From contig NZ_JYJG01000372.1 in assembly GCF_000955955.1 (NCBI RefSeq), positions 1 through 24,493 on the forward strand: 24,493 nucleotides of DNA, given 5' to 3'. How positions within the stretch are numbered: the first letter of the stretch is position 1; each line of letters begins with the position of its first letter. Made by a program: the position numbers and the translations under genes. Shown piece after piece: positions 14,153 through 20,956 of this stretch. The notes beneath the pieces are model-generated. The model was not told the DNA's origin. It did no database searches and was given only the letters and a program-made list of their open reading frames with translations. Source of the stretch: Lentzea aerocolonigenes (GTDB lineage Bacteria; Actinomycetota; Actinomycetes; Mycobacteriales; Pseudonocardiaceae).

Positions 14153-15316
14153 ATGAGCGCGATGGACGAGGTCGCGGGGCTGCCCGGCGGGGCTGAGCTG
14201 GCCGCGCTCGCTGACAAGATCGAGACCGCGCAACCGCAGGCCGTGCGCGACATCGCCAACCGCTGGAAGCAGGCGGCCGGCAAGTGCGGCGACCAGTCGA
14301 ACGCCCTGCAGAAGTCGGTGAGCCAGCTCGACGGCGCCTGGGAGGGCAAGTCGGCGGACGGTTTCGTCGCCTACATGGCGAACGTCACGAAGGCCGGCAC
14401 GTCGATGACGGACGGGCTCAACGGCGCCGCGGCCGACCTGGAGGCGGCCGCGAACGCGTTGGAGACCGCCAAGACCCAGCTGACGACCATCTGCGAGAAC
14501 GTGCTGAGCCGCGCGCGGCAGGCCCGCCAGCAGCTGCACGGCCAGCCGCAGGAGGACATCGACAGCGTCATCCGCAGCTACTGCGCCGAGGGCGCCAGCG
14601 ACGCCAAACCCGTTATCTCCCAAGCGGAAAGCGCCGTGAACGCCGCCGCAGGAACCCTCAAAGGCCGTCCGGGCGCGCTCGCACCGAAGTTCTCGTCCAT
14701 TGAGGACCCGAACACCCAGTCCTTCACGCCCGCGCCGGGCAAACCGGTCGAGTGGGCCCCGGCCCCGCCGCCAGACGACTCGACCAAGCAGTCCTCTTCG
14801 GACACTCCGCCCCAGCAGCAACAACCGGCCCCCTCCCAGCACCACGGTGGCGGCGGTGGCGGTGGCGGCAGCGAATCCGGCGGTGGAGGCGGTGGCGGCG
14901 GCGGTGGTGGCGGCGGCATGGGCCCCAGCGGCGGCCCGCCGTCGGGCAGCCCTCCTCCCGGCAACGTCCAGGAGTGGATCAAAGAGGCCATCAAGATCCT
15001 GCAGGCCAACGGCATCCCGGTCACCGACGACAACATCGACGAGATCTGGGCGATCATCGAGAAGGAGTCGAGCGGCAACCCGCACGCCATCAACCTGTGG
15101 GACTCGAACTACCAGGCGGGCCACCCGTCCAAGGGCCTGATGCAGTGCATCGACTCGACGTTCAACGCCCACAAGCTGCCCGGCCACGACGACATCTGGA
15201 ACCCGGTCGACAACATCATCGCCGGCGTCCGGTACACGTTCTCGCGCTACGGCGGCTTCGAAGGCCACCCAGGCCTCAAGGCGATGGCTCACGGCGGTGG
15301 CTACCAGGGCTACTGA
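14153..15316 (+). CDS. WXG100-domain protein fused to an SLT lytic transglycosylase domain
   Basis: The 387-residue protein begins with a WXG100-like helical hairpin (about 1-130) whose turn is Trp63-Glu-Gly. A disordered Pro/Gln linker and two poly-glycine runs of 8 and 13 residues (about 195-257) lead to a C-terminal domain from 272 to the end. That domain has the soluble lytic transglycosylase signature: IIEKESSGNPHAIN, with the likely catalytic Glu at about 305, then GLMQCIDSTF and DNIIAGVRYTFSRYGG. Such enzymes cleave the glycan chains of peptidoglycan. There is no Sec or Tat signal, so export must depend on the WXG100 part and an ESX system. The ATG at 14153 is one base after the upstream stop; an ATG at 14162 is an alternative. 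Confidence 0.9.
   Translation: MSAMDEVAGLPGGAELAALADKIETAQPQAVRDIANRWKQAAGKCGDQSNALQKSVSQLDGAWEGKSADGFVAYMANVTKAGTSMTDGLNGAAADLEAAANALETAKTQLTTICENVLSRARQARQQLHGQPQEDIDSVIRSYCAEGASDAKPVISQAESAVNAAAGTLKGRPGALAPKFSSIEDPNTQSFTPAPGKPVEWAPAPPPDDSTKQSSSDTPPQQQQPAPSQHHGGGGGGGGSESGGGGGGGGGGGGGMGPSGGPPSGSPPPGNVQEWIKEAIKILQANGIPVTDDNIDEIWAIIEKESSGNPHAINLWDSNYQAGHPSKGLMQCIDSTFNAHKLPGHDDIWNPVDNIIAGVRYTFSRYGGFEGHPGLKAMAHGGGYQGY
14845..14917 (+). repeat. GGN codon repeat encoding poly-glycine
   Basis: Two runs of GGC/GGT codons (8 and 13 glycines) are separated by Ser-Glu-Ser. They form a flexible linker before the transglycosylase domain. The mix of GGC, GGT and one GGA argues against simple recent slippage, but the tract is prone to length change. 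Confidence 0.75.
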
Positions 15317-15324
15317 CCAGCGGT

Positions 15325-15336
15325 TAGCCTGTCGGC
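15325..15336 (+). promoter_or_regulatory. candidate leaderless promoter of the aminotransferase gene
   Basis: TAGCCT (15325-15330) lies 6 bases before the ATG at 15337, and no ribosome site is present. The 20-base gap after the transglycosylase gene holds nothing else. No -35 was recognised. Confidence 0.4.
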
Positions 15337-16467
15337 ATGCTGACCGTGGCCGCCCGCGCCGACGTACCGCCCTTCCACGTCATGGACGTGCTTTCCGCTG
15401 CCGCACAACGGCAGCGGACGCACGGCGACGTGATCTCGCTGGCCGCCGGGCAGCCGTCCAGCCCGGCGCCCAAGCCGGTCAGAGACGCTGCCGCTAGGGC
15501 CTTGAACGACCACGCGCTGGGCTACACCGAACAGCTCGGCATCCCAGAGCTGCGCAGCGCCATCGCAGGGCACTACAAGCGCCAGTACGACCTCGACGTG
15601 ACCGCGGACGACGTGGTGGTCACGACGGGGTCGTCCGGCGCCTTCACGCTGGCGTTCCTCGCCGCGTTCGACGCCGGTGACAAGGTCGCCCTGGCCCGGC
15701 CCGGCTACCCCGCCTACCGCAACATCCTGAAGGCACTGGGATGCGAGGTCGTCGAGCTGCCGTGCGGCCCGGAAACCCGCTTCCAGCCCACGGTCGAGAT
15801 GCTCACCCCTGACCTCAAGGGCGTGATCGTCGCCAGCCCGGCCAACCCGACCGGGACCACGGTCGACGTCGGCCCGATCGCGCGGTGGTGCGAGAGCAAC
15901 GGCGTCCAGCTGGTCAGCGACGAGATCTACCACGGCATCAGCTACGGCGAACCGCTGCACTGCGCCTGGGAGACCTCGAAAGAAGCCGTCGTCGTCAACT
16001 CGTTCTCGAAGGCATTCGCGATGACGGGCTGGCGGCTCGGCTGGATGCTGCTCCCGGAGCGGCTCAGGAGAGCAGTCGACTGCCTGACCGGCAATTTCAC
16101 GCTGTGCCCGCCCGCATTGGCGCAATACGCCGCAGTCGAGGCATTTCACGAAGACGCCTACGCGGAAACGGCACTGCACCTGAAAAGGTACAAAACCAAC
16201 CGAGACATCCTCCTCGAAGGCCTGACGAACCTCGGTATCGACAAGCTCGCCCCGGCAGACGGCGCCTTCTACGTCTACGCGGACGTCCGGCACCTCACCG
16301 ATGACTCGATGGAGTTCTGCCGCCGGTTCCTCGACGACACGGGCGTCGCGATCGTCCCCGGCATCGACTTCGACCCCGTCGACGGGCACCACTTCGTGCG
16401 GATGTCGTTCGCCGGTGCAACACAGGACATCGATGAAGCGTTGAACCGTCTGAAGGCATGGCTGTAG
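15337..16467 (+). CDS. PLP-dependent class I/II aminotransferase
   Basis: The 376-residue cytoplasmic enzyme is a fold-type I aminotransferase of the aspartate aminotransferase superfamily. It shows the substrate-side ISLAAGQPSSPAP start, GYTEQLGIPELRSAIA, the cofactor-phosphate loop TTGSSGAFTLAF near residue 92, the ASPANPTGT motif near 168, SDEIYHGISYG near 191 and the Schiff-base lysine in SFSKAFAMTGWRLGW near 224. The C-terminal Arg in HFVRMSFA should bind the substrate carboxylate. The amino donor cannot be told from sequence. The start ATG is preceded only by a TAGCCT -10-like hexamer. The gene follows the ESX unit but shows no functional link to it. Confidence 0.93.
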   Translation: MLTVAARADVPPFHVMDVLSAAAQRQRTHGDVISLAAGQPSSPAPKPVRDAAARALNDHALGYTEQLGIPELRSAIAGHYKRQYDLDVTADDVVVTTGSSGAFTLAFLAAFDAGDKVALARPGYPAYRNILKALGCEVVELPCGPETRFQPTVEMLTPDLKGVIVASPANPTGTTVDVGPIARWCESNGVQLVSDEIYHGISYGEPLHCAWETSKEAVVVNSFSKAFAMTGWRLGWMLLPERLRRAVDCLTGNFTLCPPALAQYAAVEAFHEDAYAETALHLKRYKTNRDILLEGLTNLGIDKLAPADGAFYVYADVRHLTDDSMEFCRRFLDDTGVAIVPGIDFDPVDGHHFVRMSFAGATQDIDEALNRLKAWL

Positions 16468-16483
16468 AAGGGGAGGGGCAACC

Positions 16484-16633
16484 ATGTGGGCGATCATCGG
16501 CTGGCTGGTGGCGATCTGGATCGTGCTCGCCGTCGTCGGAGCCGTCGTGAAGGGTCTTTTCTGGCTCGCTGTGATTGGAGGACTACTCCTCGCAGGCACA
16601 GCCGCTTACGGTGCGATCAAATCCAGGCGGTAG
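16484..16633 (+). CDS. 49-residue small membrane protein
   Basis: This short gene encodes 49 residues, almost all in two hydrophobic segments (about 3-22 and 25-44) joined by a single Lys-Gly, and ends in IKSRR. It starts MWAIIGWLVAIW. Support comes from an excellent ribosome site (GGGGAGGGG ending 6 bases before the ATG), a start 16 bases after the aminotransferase stop and a stop 12 bases before the K+ channel gene, on the same strand. No family is recognised. Its place directly before a K+ channel suggests a small accessory subunit or an independent stress peptide; both are guesses. Confidence 0.7.
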   Translation: MWAIIGWLVAIWIVLAVVGAVVKGLFWLAVIGGLLLAGTAAYGAIKSRR

Positions 16634-16645
16634 CCCCTGGTCTAA

Positions 16646-17398
16646 ATGCCGCACACCACTCACCATGAAGCGGTGTTGCAGTCCAACGAGGCCCGCCTGG
16701 AGCGGTGGGAGCGAAAGGTCGAGTGGCCCCTGACGGCACTCGCCGTGCTGTTCCTCGTCGCGTACGCGTGGCAGGTCTTCGACGACCACGGGGTGATGCA
16801 CTTCTCGTTGGAGATCGTGTTGTGGCTGGTCTGGGCCGTGTTCGCGGCCGACTACGTCACCAGGTTCACGCTCGCCAACAACAAGTTCTGGTTCTTCAAA
16901 ACCCACCTCTTCGACCTCGCCGCGGTCGTTCTGCCGATGGTCAGGCAACTGCGGGTCCTCAGGCTGATCACCGTCATAACGCTGCTCAACAAGAAGTTCC
17001 AGCACAAAATCCGGCAACGCGTGAGCATTTATGTCGCGGGCGTGACGGTGATCGTCGCTTTTTGCGCGAGCCTCGGGGTGCTGGACGCGGAAAGGCACGC
17101 GGAAAACGCGAGCATCACCACGTTCGGCGACGCGCTGTGGTGGACGCTCACGACCATGTCGACGGTCGGCTACGGCGACCGGTACCCCGTGACCGCCGAG
17201 GGCCGGCTGGTCGCGGGCCTGCTCATGGTCGGTGGCATCGCGCTGCTCGGTGTCATCACCGGAACGATCGCCAGCTGGCTCGTGGAGAAGCTGCGCGGTG
17301 TCGAGGAGGCAGAGCTCGAAACCGTGCAGGAGCTCCGGAAACTACGCGCCGAGCTCGCCGAACTCCGCGCGGAGCTCAACACGCGCAGCGGCGGCTGA
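16646..17398 (+). CDS. voltage-gated-type potassium channel
   Basis: The 250-residue protein is a six-helix K+ channel subunit expected to form tetramers in the membrane. Helices S1 to S3 span about 28-98. S4 is recognisable as VRQLRVLRLITVITLLNKKF, with Arg or Lys at intervals of three to four (about 100-118). The pore helix and filter WWTLTTMSTVGYGD put the signature TVGYGD at 173-178, followed by S6 (about 188-215). The tail from 216 is a coiled coil of repeated LRAEL units and may drive assembly. There is no RCK or cyclic-nucleotide domain. The last 57 bases overlap the convergent HAD gene. The start ATG has no ribosome site. Confidence 0.94.
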   Translation: MPHTTHHEAVLQSNEARLERWERKVEWPLTALAVLFLVAYAWQVFDDHGVMHFSLEIVLWLVWAVFAADYVTRFTLANNKFWFFKTHLFDLAAVVLPMVRQLRVLRLITVITLLNKKFQHKIRQRVSIYVAGVTVIVAFCASLGVLDAERHAENASITTFGDALWWTLTTMSTVGYGDRYPVTAEGRLVAGLLMVGGIALLGVITGTIASWLVEKLRGVEEAELETVQELRKLRAELAELRAELNTRSGG

Positions 17399-17938
17399 CG
17401 TCCACAGCCGCGCGTCCCACCCGGCGATCAAAGCCCCTTCGACGTTCGAGGCGCGGTCGTCGAAGAAGATCAGGTCGGACGAACCGACGACGGTCTCGAC
17501 GTGGTGCCAGATCGCGGCATCCGGCTTGGCGAAACCGAGATCGCCGGAGAAGACCAGGTGCCGGAAGTGCTTGGCCCACGGCACCTTCTCGGCCAGCCGC
17601 GCGAACGTCGACGGCGCGTTCGACAGCAACGCCAGCGGCACGCCCAAGGTGTCCAGATCATCAAGCAGCGCAACGGTTTCCGCCACCGGCTCGTCCAGCC
17701 AGCCCGCGTTGTCCAGCGCGGTCATCTCGCGCACTTCAGCGTCATCCAACGACAACCCGAGCGACGCCCCGATCAACCCCCAGTAGTCCGCGTCCGACCC
17801 GCCGCGGTCGTAGGCGTCCCGGTCCCAGTACGCGGATTCGAACTGCTCCACCGACACACCGAGCCGCGCGGCCATCGCGGGGATCGCCGGGTTCCGCTGG
17901 CTGATGACCTCGCCGAAGTCGAACACGATCCAGCGCAT
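17342..17938 (-). CDS. HAD-superfamily hydrolase (YihX-like)
   Basis: The 198-residue cytoplasmic enzyme carries the four HAD motifs: DFGEV at residues 7-11 with the nucleophile Asp7, the SNAP segment (motif II), the Lys of GFAKPDA (motif III) and FFDDRASNV (motif IV). The second acidic residue of motif I (DxD) is Gly here, as in the DxG group that includes YihX-type sugar-phosphate phosphatases. Helical cap residues lie between motifs I and II. The substrate is unknown. Its ATG lies one base after the stop of the threonine aldolase gene, so the two are translated as an operon. The 3' end overlaps the K+ channel gene by 57 bp on the opposite strand. Confidence 0.9.
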   Translation of the reverse strand: MRWIVFDFGEVISQRNPAIPAMAARLGVSVEQFESAYWDRDAYDRGGSDADYWGLIGASLGLSLDDAEVREMTALDNAGWLDEPVAETVALLDDLDTLGVPLALLSNAPSTFARLAEKVPWAKHFRHLVFSGDLGFAKPDAAIWHHVETVVGSSDLIFFDDRASNVEGALIAGWDARLWTSAAAARVELRAEFGELGA

Positions 17939-17939
17939 C

Positions 17940-18932
17940 TCAGGCGTCCTCTCGTATGCGGCGCAGCACCTCGGCGATGTCGGACGAGTCGACGTCGCGG
18001 TGCATCACGAACCGAACCTTGCCGGACATCGGACTGGCGAAAACCCCGACCTCGCGCAACGACACCAGTGTTTTGTCCAGGTCCGGCACCGACGCCAGCA
18101 CGATGTTCGTCGCAGGCTCGGCAACGTCCCAGCCCAGCGAACGCAGCCCGGCAGCCAGCGCAGCAGCGTTCGTATGATCAGCAGCCAGGCGATCGATGCG
18201 GTCCAGCGCGACGAGACCGGCCGCCGCCAGCACCCCGCCCTGCCGAACCCCGCCGCCGAGCATCTTCCGCACGCGCCGAGCCTCGACCACGAAGGAGGCA
18301 GAGCCGGCCACCACGGACCCGACCGGCGCCCCGAGTCCCTTCGACAGGCACACCTGCACGGTGTCGGCCCCGGCAGCGAGATCGGCAGGCGACACCCCGA
18401 GAGCCACCGACGCGTTCCACAACCGGGCCCCGTCGAGGTGCACGGCCAGCCCGACAGACCGAGCTGCAGACACCAGAAGAGCGTGCTCATCAACCGTGGT
18501 CACCGTGCCACCGGACGCGTTGTGCGTGTTCTCCAAGCACAACAACGTGGTGTTCAACCCGTAGTAGGGAGACTCGCCACCACCAGCGGCGACCACGGCT
18601 TCCGGAGTCACCGGAGCAAGCGCGTGCGGCATCCCGCCCGCCAGCCAGGCAGCGGTACCGAGCTCGGCGTCCAGCACGTGCGCGCCGAGCGGAGCCAGGA
18701 ACCGGTCACCGCGGCGGAGGTGCAGGAACAACGCGATGAGGTTGCCCATGGAGCCGGAGGGAACCCAGAGAGCGGCTTCGACACCGAGAAGCGCCGCAAC
18801 CCGCTCCTCAAGCCGAGCCATGGTCGGGTCGTGGTCCAGCACGTCGTCGCCGACCTCGGCCGACGCCATCGCGCGGCGCATCTCCTCGTCCGGCTGGGTG
18901 ACGGTGTCCGAGCGCAGGTCGATGGGGGTCAC
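17940..18932 (-). CDS. low-specificity L-threonine aldolase
   Basis: The 330-residue PLP enzyme cleaves L-threonine or allo-threonine to glycine and acetaldehyde. The start DLRSDTVTQPDEEMRRAM is the family signature, followed by GDDVLDHDPT, the HLDGARLWNA motif and the cofactor lysine in VCLSKGLGAPVGS. MLGGGVRQGGVLAAAG completes the active-site pattern. Length is normal. The start is taken as GTG at 18932 (VTPIDLRSD); a GTG at 18944 is also possible and neither has a strong ribosome site. It heads a two-gene operon with the HAD hydrolase and is divergent from the sigma factor at 19065 across 132 bp. Confidence 0.9.
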   Translation of the reverse strand: MTPIDLRSDTVTQPDEEMRRAMASAEVGDDVLDHDPTMARLEERVAALLGVEAALWVPSGSMGNLIALFLHLRRGDRFLAPLGAHVLDAELGTAAWLAGGMPHALAPVTPEAVVAAGGGESPYYGLNTTLLCLENTHNASGGTVTTVDEHALLVSAARSVGLAVHLDGARLWNASVALGVSPADLAAGADTVQVCLSKGLGAPVGSVVAGSASFVVEARRVRKMLGGGVRQGGVLAAAGLVALDRIDRLAADHTNAAALAAGLRSLGWDVAEPATNIVLASVPDLDKTLVSLREVGVFASPMSGKVRFVMHRDVDSSDIAEVLRRIREDA

Positions 18933-18996
18933 GACCCCGATCACATCACATCCGGTGAACGACCGAGGGGGTGATGTAGCTCTCGCCGATGGTTCG

Positions 18997-19024
18997 TGCA
19001 ACCGTTGTTGCCTCAGATTCCGTC
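18997..19024 (+). promoter_or_regulatory. SigE-type ECF promoter-like element, first sigma gene
   Basis: TGCAACC (18997-19003) is followed after 17 bases by CGTC (19021-19024), about 40 bases before the GTG of the sigma gene. The same -35 heptamer with CGTT after 16 bases precedes the second sigma gene, and TGCAACC was not noticed elsewhere in the window. AAC-containing -35 and CGT-containing -10 elements are usual for ECF sigma factors. Confidence 0.55.
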
Positions 19025-19064
19025 CCGTCAGTGCAACTCGAGGAACGAGCGGAGAGCAGTCCGC

Positions 19065-19583
19065 GTGGATCAGCGCGACGAGCAGGAGTTCGCGGAGTAC
19101 TTCGTGGCTCGCCGTGAGGCCGTGCGCCGAACGGCATACCTGCTGTGCGGCGACTGGCACCGCGCTGACGACTTCGCGCAGACAGCGTTCGTGGCGGTGC
19201 ACAGGAGGTGGCGGAAGATCCGGGACAAGCAGGCTCTCGACGCCTATGTGCGGCGCACGCTGGTGCGCGCGGTGATCGACGAGTCGCGCCGTCCGTGGCG
19301 GCGCGAGAAATTCACCGACGAGCTGCCCGAGTCGCCGACGACGGACAACGAGATCGGCGAGACGGTCGCGACGCGCGAGGCGTTGATGAAAGGCCTGCGC
19401 AGAGTCCCGCCCAGGCAACGAGCCGTGCTCGTGCTGAGGTTCCTCGAGGGCCTCGACGTGACGGCCACGGCCGAGGTGCTGAAGTGCTCGGAAGGAACTG
19501 TGAAAAGTCAGACCGCACGCGGGCTGACCGCGCTGCGGGAAGCTCTTGGCGACGCCATCGACGATTTGCGACCGGCGTCGTGA
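19065..19583 (+). CDS. SigE-family ECF RNA polymerase sigma factor (copy 1)
   Basis: The 172-residue protein is a group IV sigma factor of the SigE-like family common in Streptomyces and Pseudonocardiaceae. Region 2 spans about 8-80 (RRTAYLLCGDWHRADDFAQ, then ALDAYVRRTLVRAVID) and region 4 about 110-165, with helix-turn-helix VTATAEVLKCSEGTVKSQTA. There is no SnoaL-like or other C-terminal extension. The GTG at 19065 has GGAGAG 8 bases upstream; earlier in-frame starts cross the promoter motif. The gene is followed after 29 bp by a membrane protein that is the likely anti-sigma. Residues GDWH, VPPRQRAVLVLR and GTVKSQTARGL are shared with the copy at 20957. Confidence 0.93.
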   Translation: MDQRDEQEFAEYFVARREAVRRTAYLLCGDWHRADDFAQTAFVAVHRRWRKIRDKQALDAYVRRTLVRAVIDESRRPWRREKFTDELPESPTTDNEIGETVATREALMKGLRRVPPRQRAVLVLRFLEGLDVTATAEVLKCSEGTVKSQTARGLTALREALGDAIDDLRPAS

Positions 19584-19612
19584 ACGTCGTGACCAGCGAG
19601 AGGAGGACGTAG

Positions 19613-20287
19613 ATGGACGAGCAGAAGCTCGCGGACCTGTTCCGCGACGCCGCGCACGACGCACCACCGGCGTCCTTCGACGCGGGCGACGTCCGCACGG
19701 CTTCGCGACGCGCCACGCTTCGCAGGCGCAACTCCATCGCCGCCGGCACTACGCTGGCCGTGGTGCTCGGCTTCGGTGGTGTGATGGCGGGTGCCGGCTG
19801 GTTCGGCACGAGCAACACCGCCGACAACGCGGGTCCGGGTCAGCAGGTGGCAGCACCGCAGACCGAGCTGAAGGCCCCGCAGCAGCAACAAGCTCAACCG
19901 AACTTCCCTGGCGACATGTCCACGCAGGGGGACATGTCCACGCCGGGAAGCACCGGCCCCTCGGCCGGTGAACGCGCAGTGCAGGGCTGCGTGGAGGTGG
20001 ACCGAGAGCTCGCCGACGCCCTCGCCGGAGAGCTTTCGGTCTCACCGGGTTCCGCGGTGCCCCCCACCGTGACCTGCTCGCCGGACTCGCGTTCGGCCTC
20101 GTTCAAGATCGACGGGCTGACGGTCACCGCGATCGTCACGCCGCAGTCGTTCGAACCTCCGGACGGCGCGCTCACCGAGAAGAAGCCGACGGCGAGCGGG
20201 CAGGAGCTTTACGTGTTCACCCAGGGCGACGGCCAGTTCAAGGGCAAGGCCAAGCCCATCGCGGACGCACTGGCCCCCAGGTTCTGA
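19613..20287 (+). CDS. single-pass membrane protein, putative anti-sigma factor (copy 1)
   Basis: The 224-residue protein has a cytoplasmic N-terminus of about 40 residues (LADLFRDAAHDAPPASF, then ATLRRRN), one membrane helix (about 42-66) and an outside part. The outside part starts with a Gln/Pro/Ser-rich spacer containing the tandem GDMSTQ-GDMSTP and ends in a compact domain from about 120 with two cysteines. AGGAGG lies 6 bases before the ATG. Position directly after a SigE-family sigma gene makes an anti-sigma or sensor role likely. The zinc-binding His-x3-Cys-x2-Cys motif of ZAS anti-sigma factors is absent, so the mode of binding, if any, is different. No family is recognised for the outside domain. 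Confidence 0.78.
   Translation: MDEQKLADLFRDAAHDAPPASFDAGDVRTASRRATLRRRNSIAAGTTLAVVLGFGGVMAGAGWFGTSNTADNAGPGQQVAAPQTELKAPQQQQAQPNFPGDMSTQGDMSTPGSTGPSAGERAVQGCVEVDRELADALAGELSVSPGSAVPPTVTCSPDSRSASFKIDGLTVTAIVTPQSFEPPDGALTEKKPTASGQELYVFTQGDGQFKGKAKPIADALAPRF
19913..19943 (+). repeat. short tandem coding repeat, 18-base period
   Basis: GACATGTCCACGC occurs at 19913-19925 and again at 19931-19943. It encodes Gly-Asp-Met-Ser-Thr-Gln and Gly-Asp-Met-Ser-Thr-Pro in the extracellular spacer of the membrane protein. It looks like a recent small duplication. Confidence 0.8.
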
Positions 20288-20295
20288 TCAGCCGC

Positions 20296-20314
20296 CCAGT
20301 ACTCTGGCGCGACT
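20296..20314 (+). promoter_or_regulatory. candidate leaderless promoter and operator of the TetR gene
   Basis: TACTCT (20300-20305) matches TANNNT and lies 9 bases before the ATG. It is embedded in the inverted repeat CCAG-TACT-CTGG (20296-20307), so autorepression by the TetR product is possible. No ribosome site is visible. Confidence 0.35.
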
Positions 20315-20899
20315 ATGACGGCAGCAACCCCCAAGGGTGAGCGCAGGAGGCAGGCGCTCGTCGAGGCCGCGTCCGAACTGCTCGTGGAGGGCGGGTTCGA
20401 CGCGGTCAGGCACCGCGCGGTCGCCGAACGCGCAGGTCTGCCGCTCGCCTCGACGACGTACTACTTCGACTCGCTCGACGAGCTGATCACCGCGGCGGTG
20501 GAGTTCCACGGTCGCACGGAGCTGGCGAGCTGCCGTGCGCGCCTGACGGAACTGTCTCAGGGGCTGGCCGACGACGACGTGCTGATCGAGCTGATCCTCG
20601 ACCTGCTCATCGGTCAGGACGTCACCGACACCGAGACGATGCTGCTGCGCTACGAACGCCTCGTCGCTACCGGCCGCCGCCCCTACCTGCGGCCGTTGAT
20701 GCGGGTGCTGTCCACGGAGCTGCACGCGCTGATCGCCGACATCTTCGCCCGCTCCGGCCGGGACGTCGCGCCGGACCGGGTCGAGGAGCTGATCGCGCTG
20801 GTCGACGGCTCGGTGGTCAACTCGTTCATCGAGCTCAAGTCGGATCCGCGCGGTGTCGCGGCCAGGATGCTCCGAACGGCCCTTTCGCGTCACGAGTGA
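20315..20899 (+). CDS. TetR-family transcriptional regulator
   Basis: The 194-residue protein has a TetR DNA-binding domain in residues 8-55 (RRRQALVEAASELLVEGGF, then the HTH AVAERAGLPLASTTYYFDSL) and an all-helical ligand-binding and dimerisation domain. The YYF in the recognition-helix region is a family hallmark. No ligand can be predicted. It sits between two sigma/membrane-protein modules in the same direction. Its stop is one base before the -35 element of the second sigma gene, so read-through into that gene is possible. The start ATG is the only one near a -10-like hexamer. Confidence 0.93.
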   Translation: MTAATPKGERRRQALVEAASELLVEGGFDAVRHRAVAERAGLPLASTTYYFDSLDELITAAVEFHGRTELASCRARLTELSQGLADDDVLIELILDLLIGQDVTDTETMLLRYERLVATGRRPYLRPLMRVLSTELHALIADIFARSGRDVAPDRVEELIALVDGSVVNSFIELKSDPRGVAARMLRTALSRHE

Positions 20900-20926
20900 T
20901 GCAACCTCGCGTTCCTCTGATGCGTT
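20900..20926 (+). promoter_or_regulatory. SigE-type ECF promoter-like element, second sigma gene
   Basis: TGCAACC (20900-20906) is followed after 16 bases by CGTT (20923-20926), about 30 bases before the ATG at 20957. It begins one base after the TetR stop codon. It shares the -35 heptamer and CGTYCC -10 pattern with the element at 18997. Confidence 0.55.
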
Positions 20927-20956
20927 CCCCTGGTTGAGGACGTGAGAGGGGAACGC

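Noticed and set aside
11797..14349. An 850-codon open frame on the minus strand across the ESX genes
   Set aside because: Its composition is a mirror of the Gly/Pro codons of the PPE-like gene and it crosses several well-supported plus-strand genes and their ribosome sites.
14845..14917. GGN tract considered as a non-coding microsatellite or CRISPR-like repeat
   Set aside because: It is in frame, encodes poly-glycine in a linker and has no spacers.
19931..19944. GGACATGTCC palindrome considered as an operator
   Set aside because: It arises from the duplicated coding unit inside a gene and is explained by the repeat.
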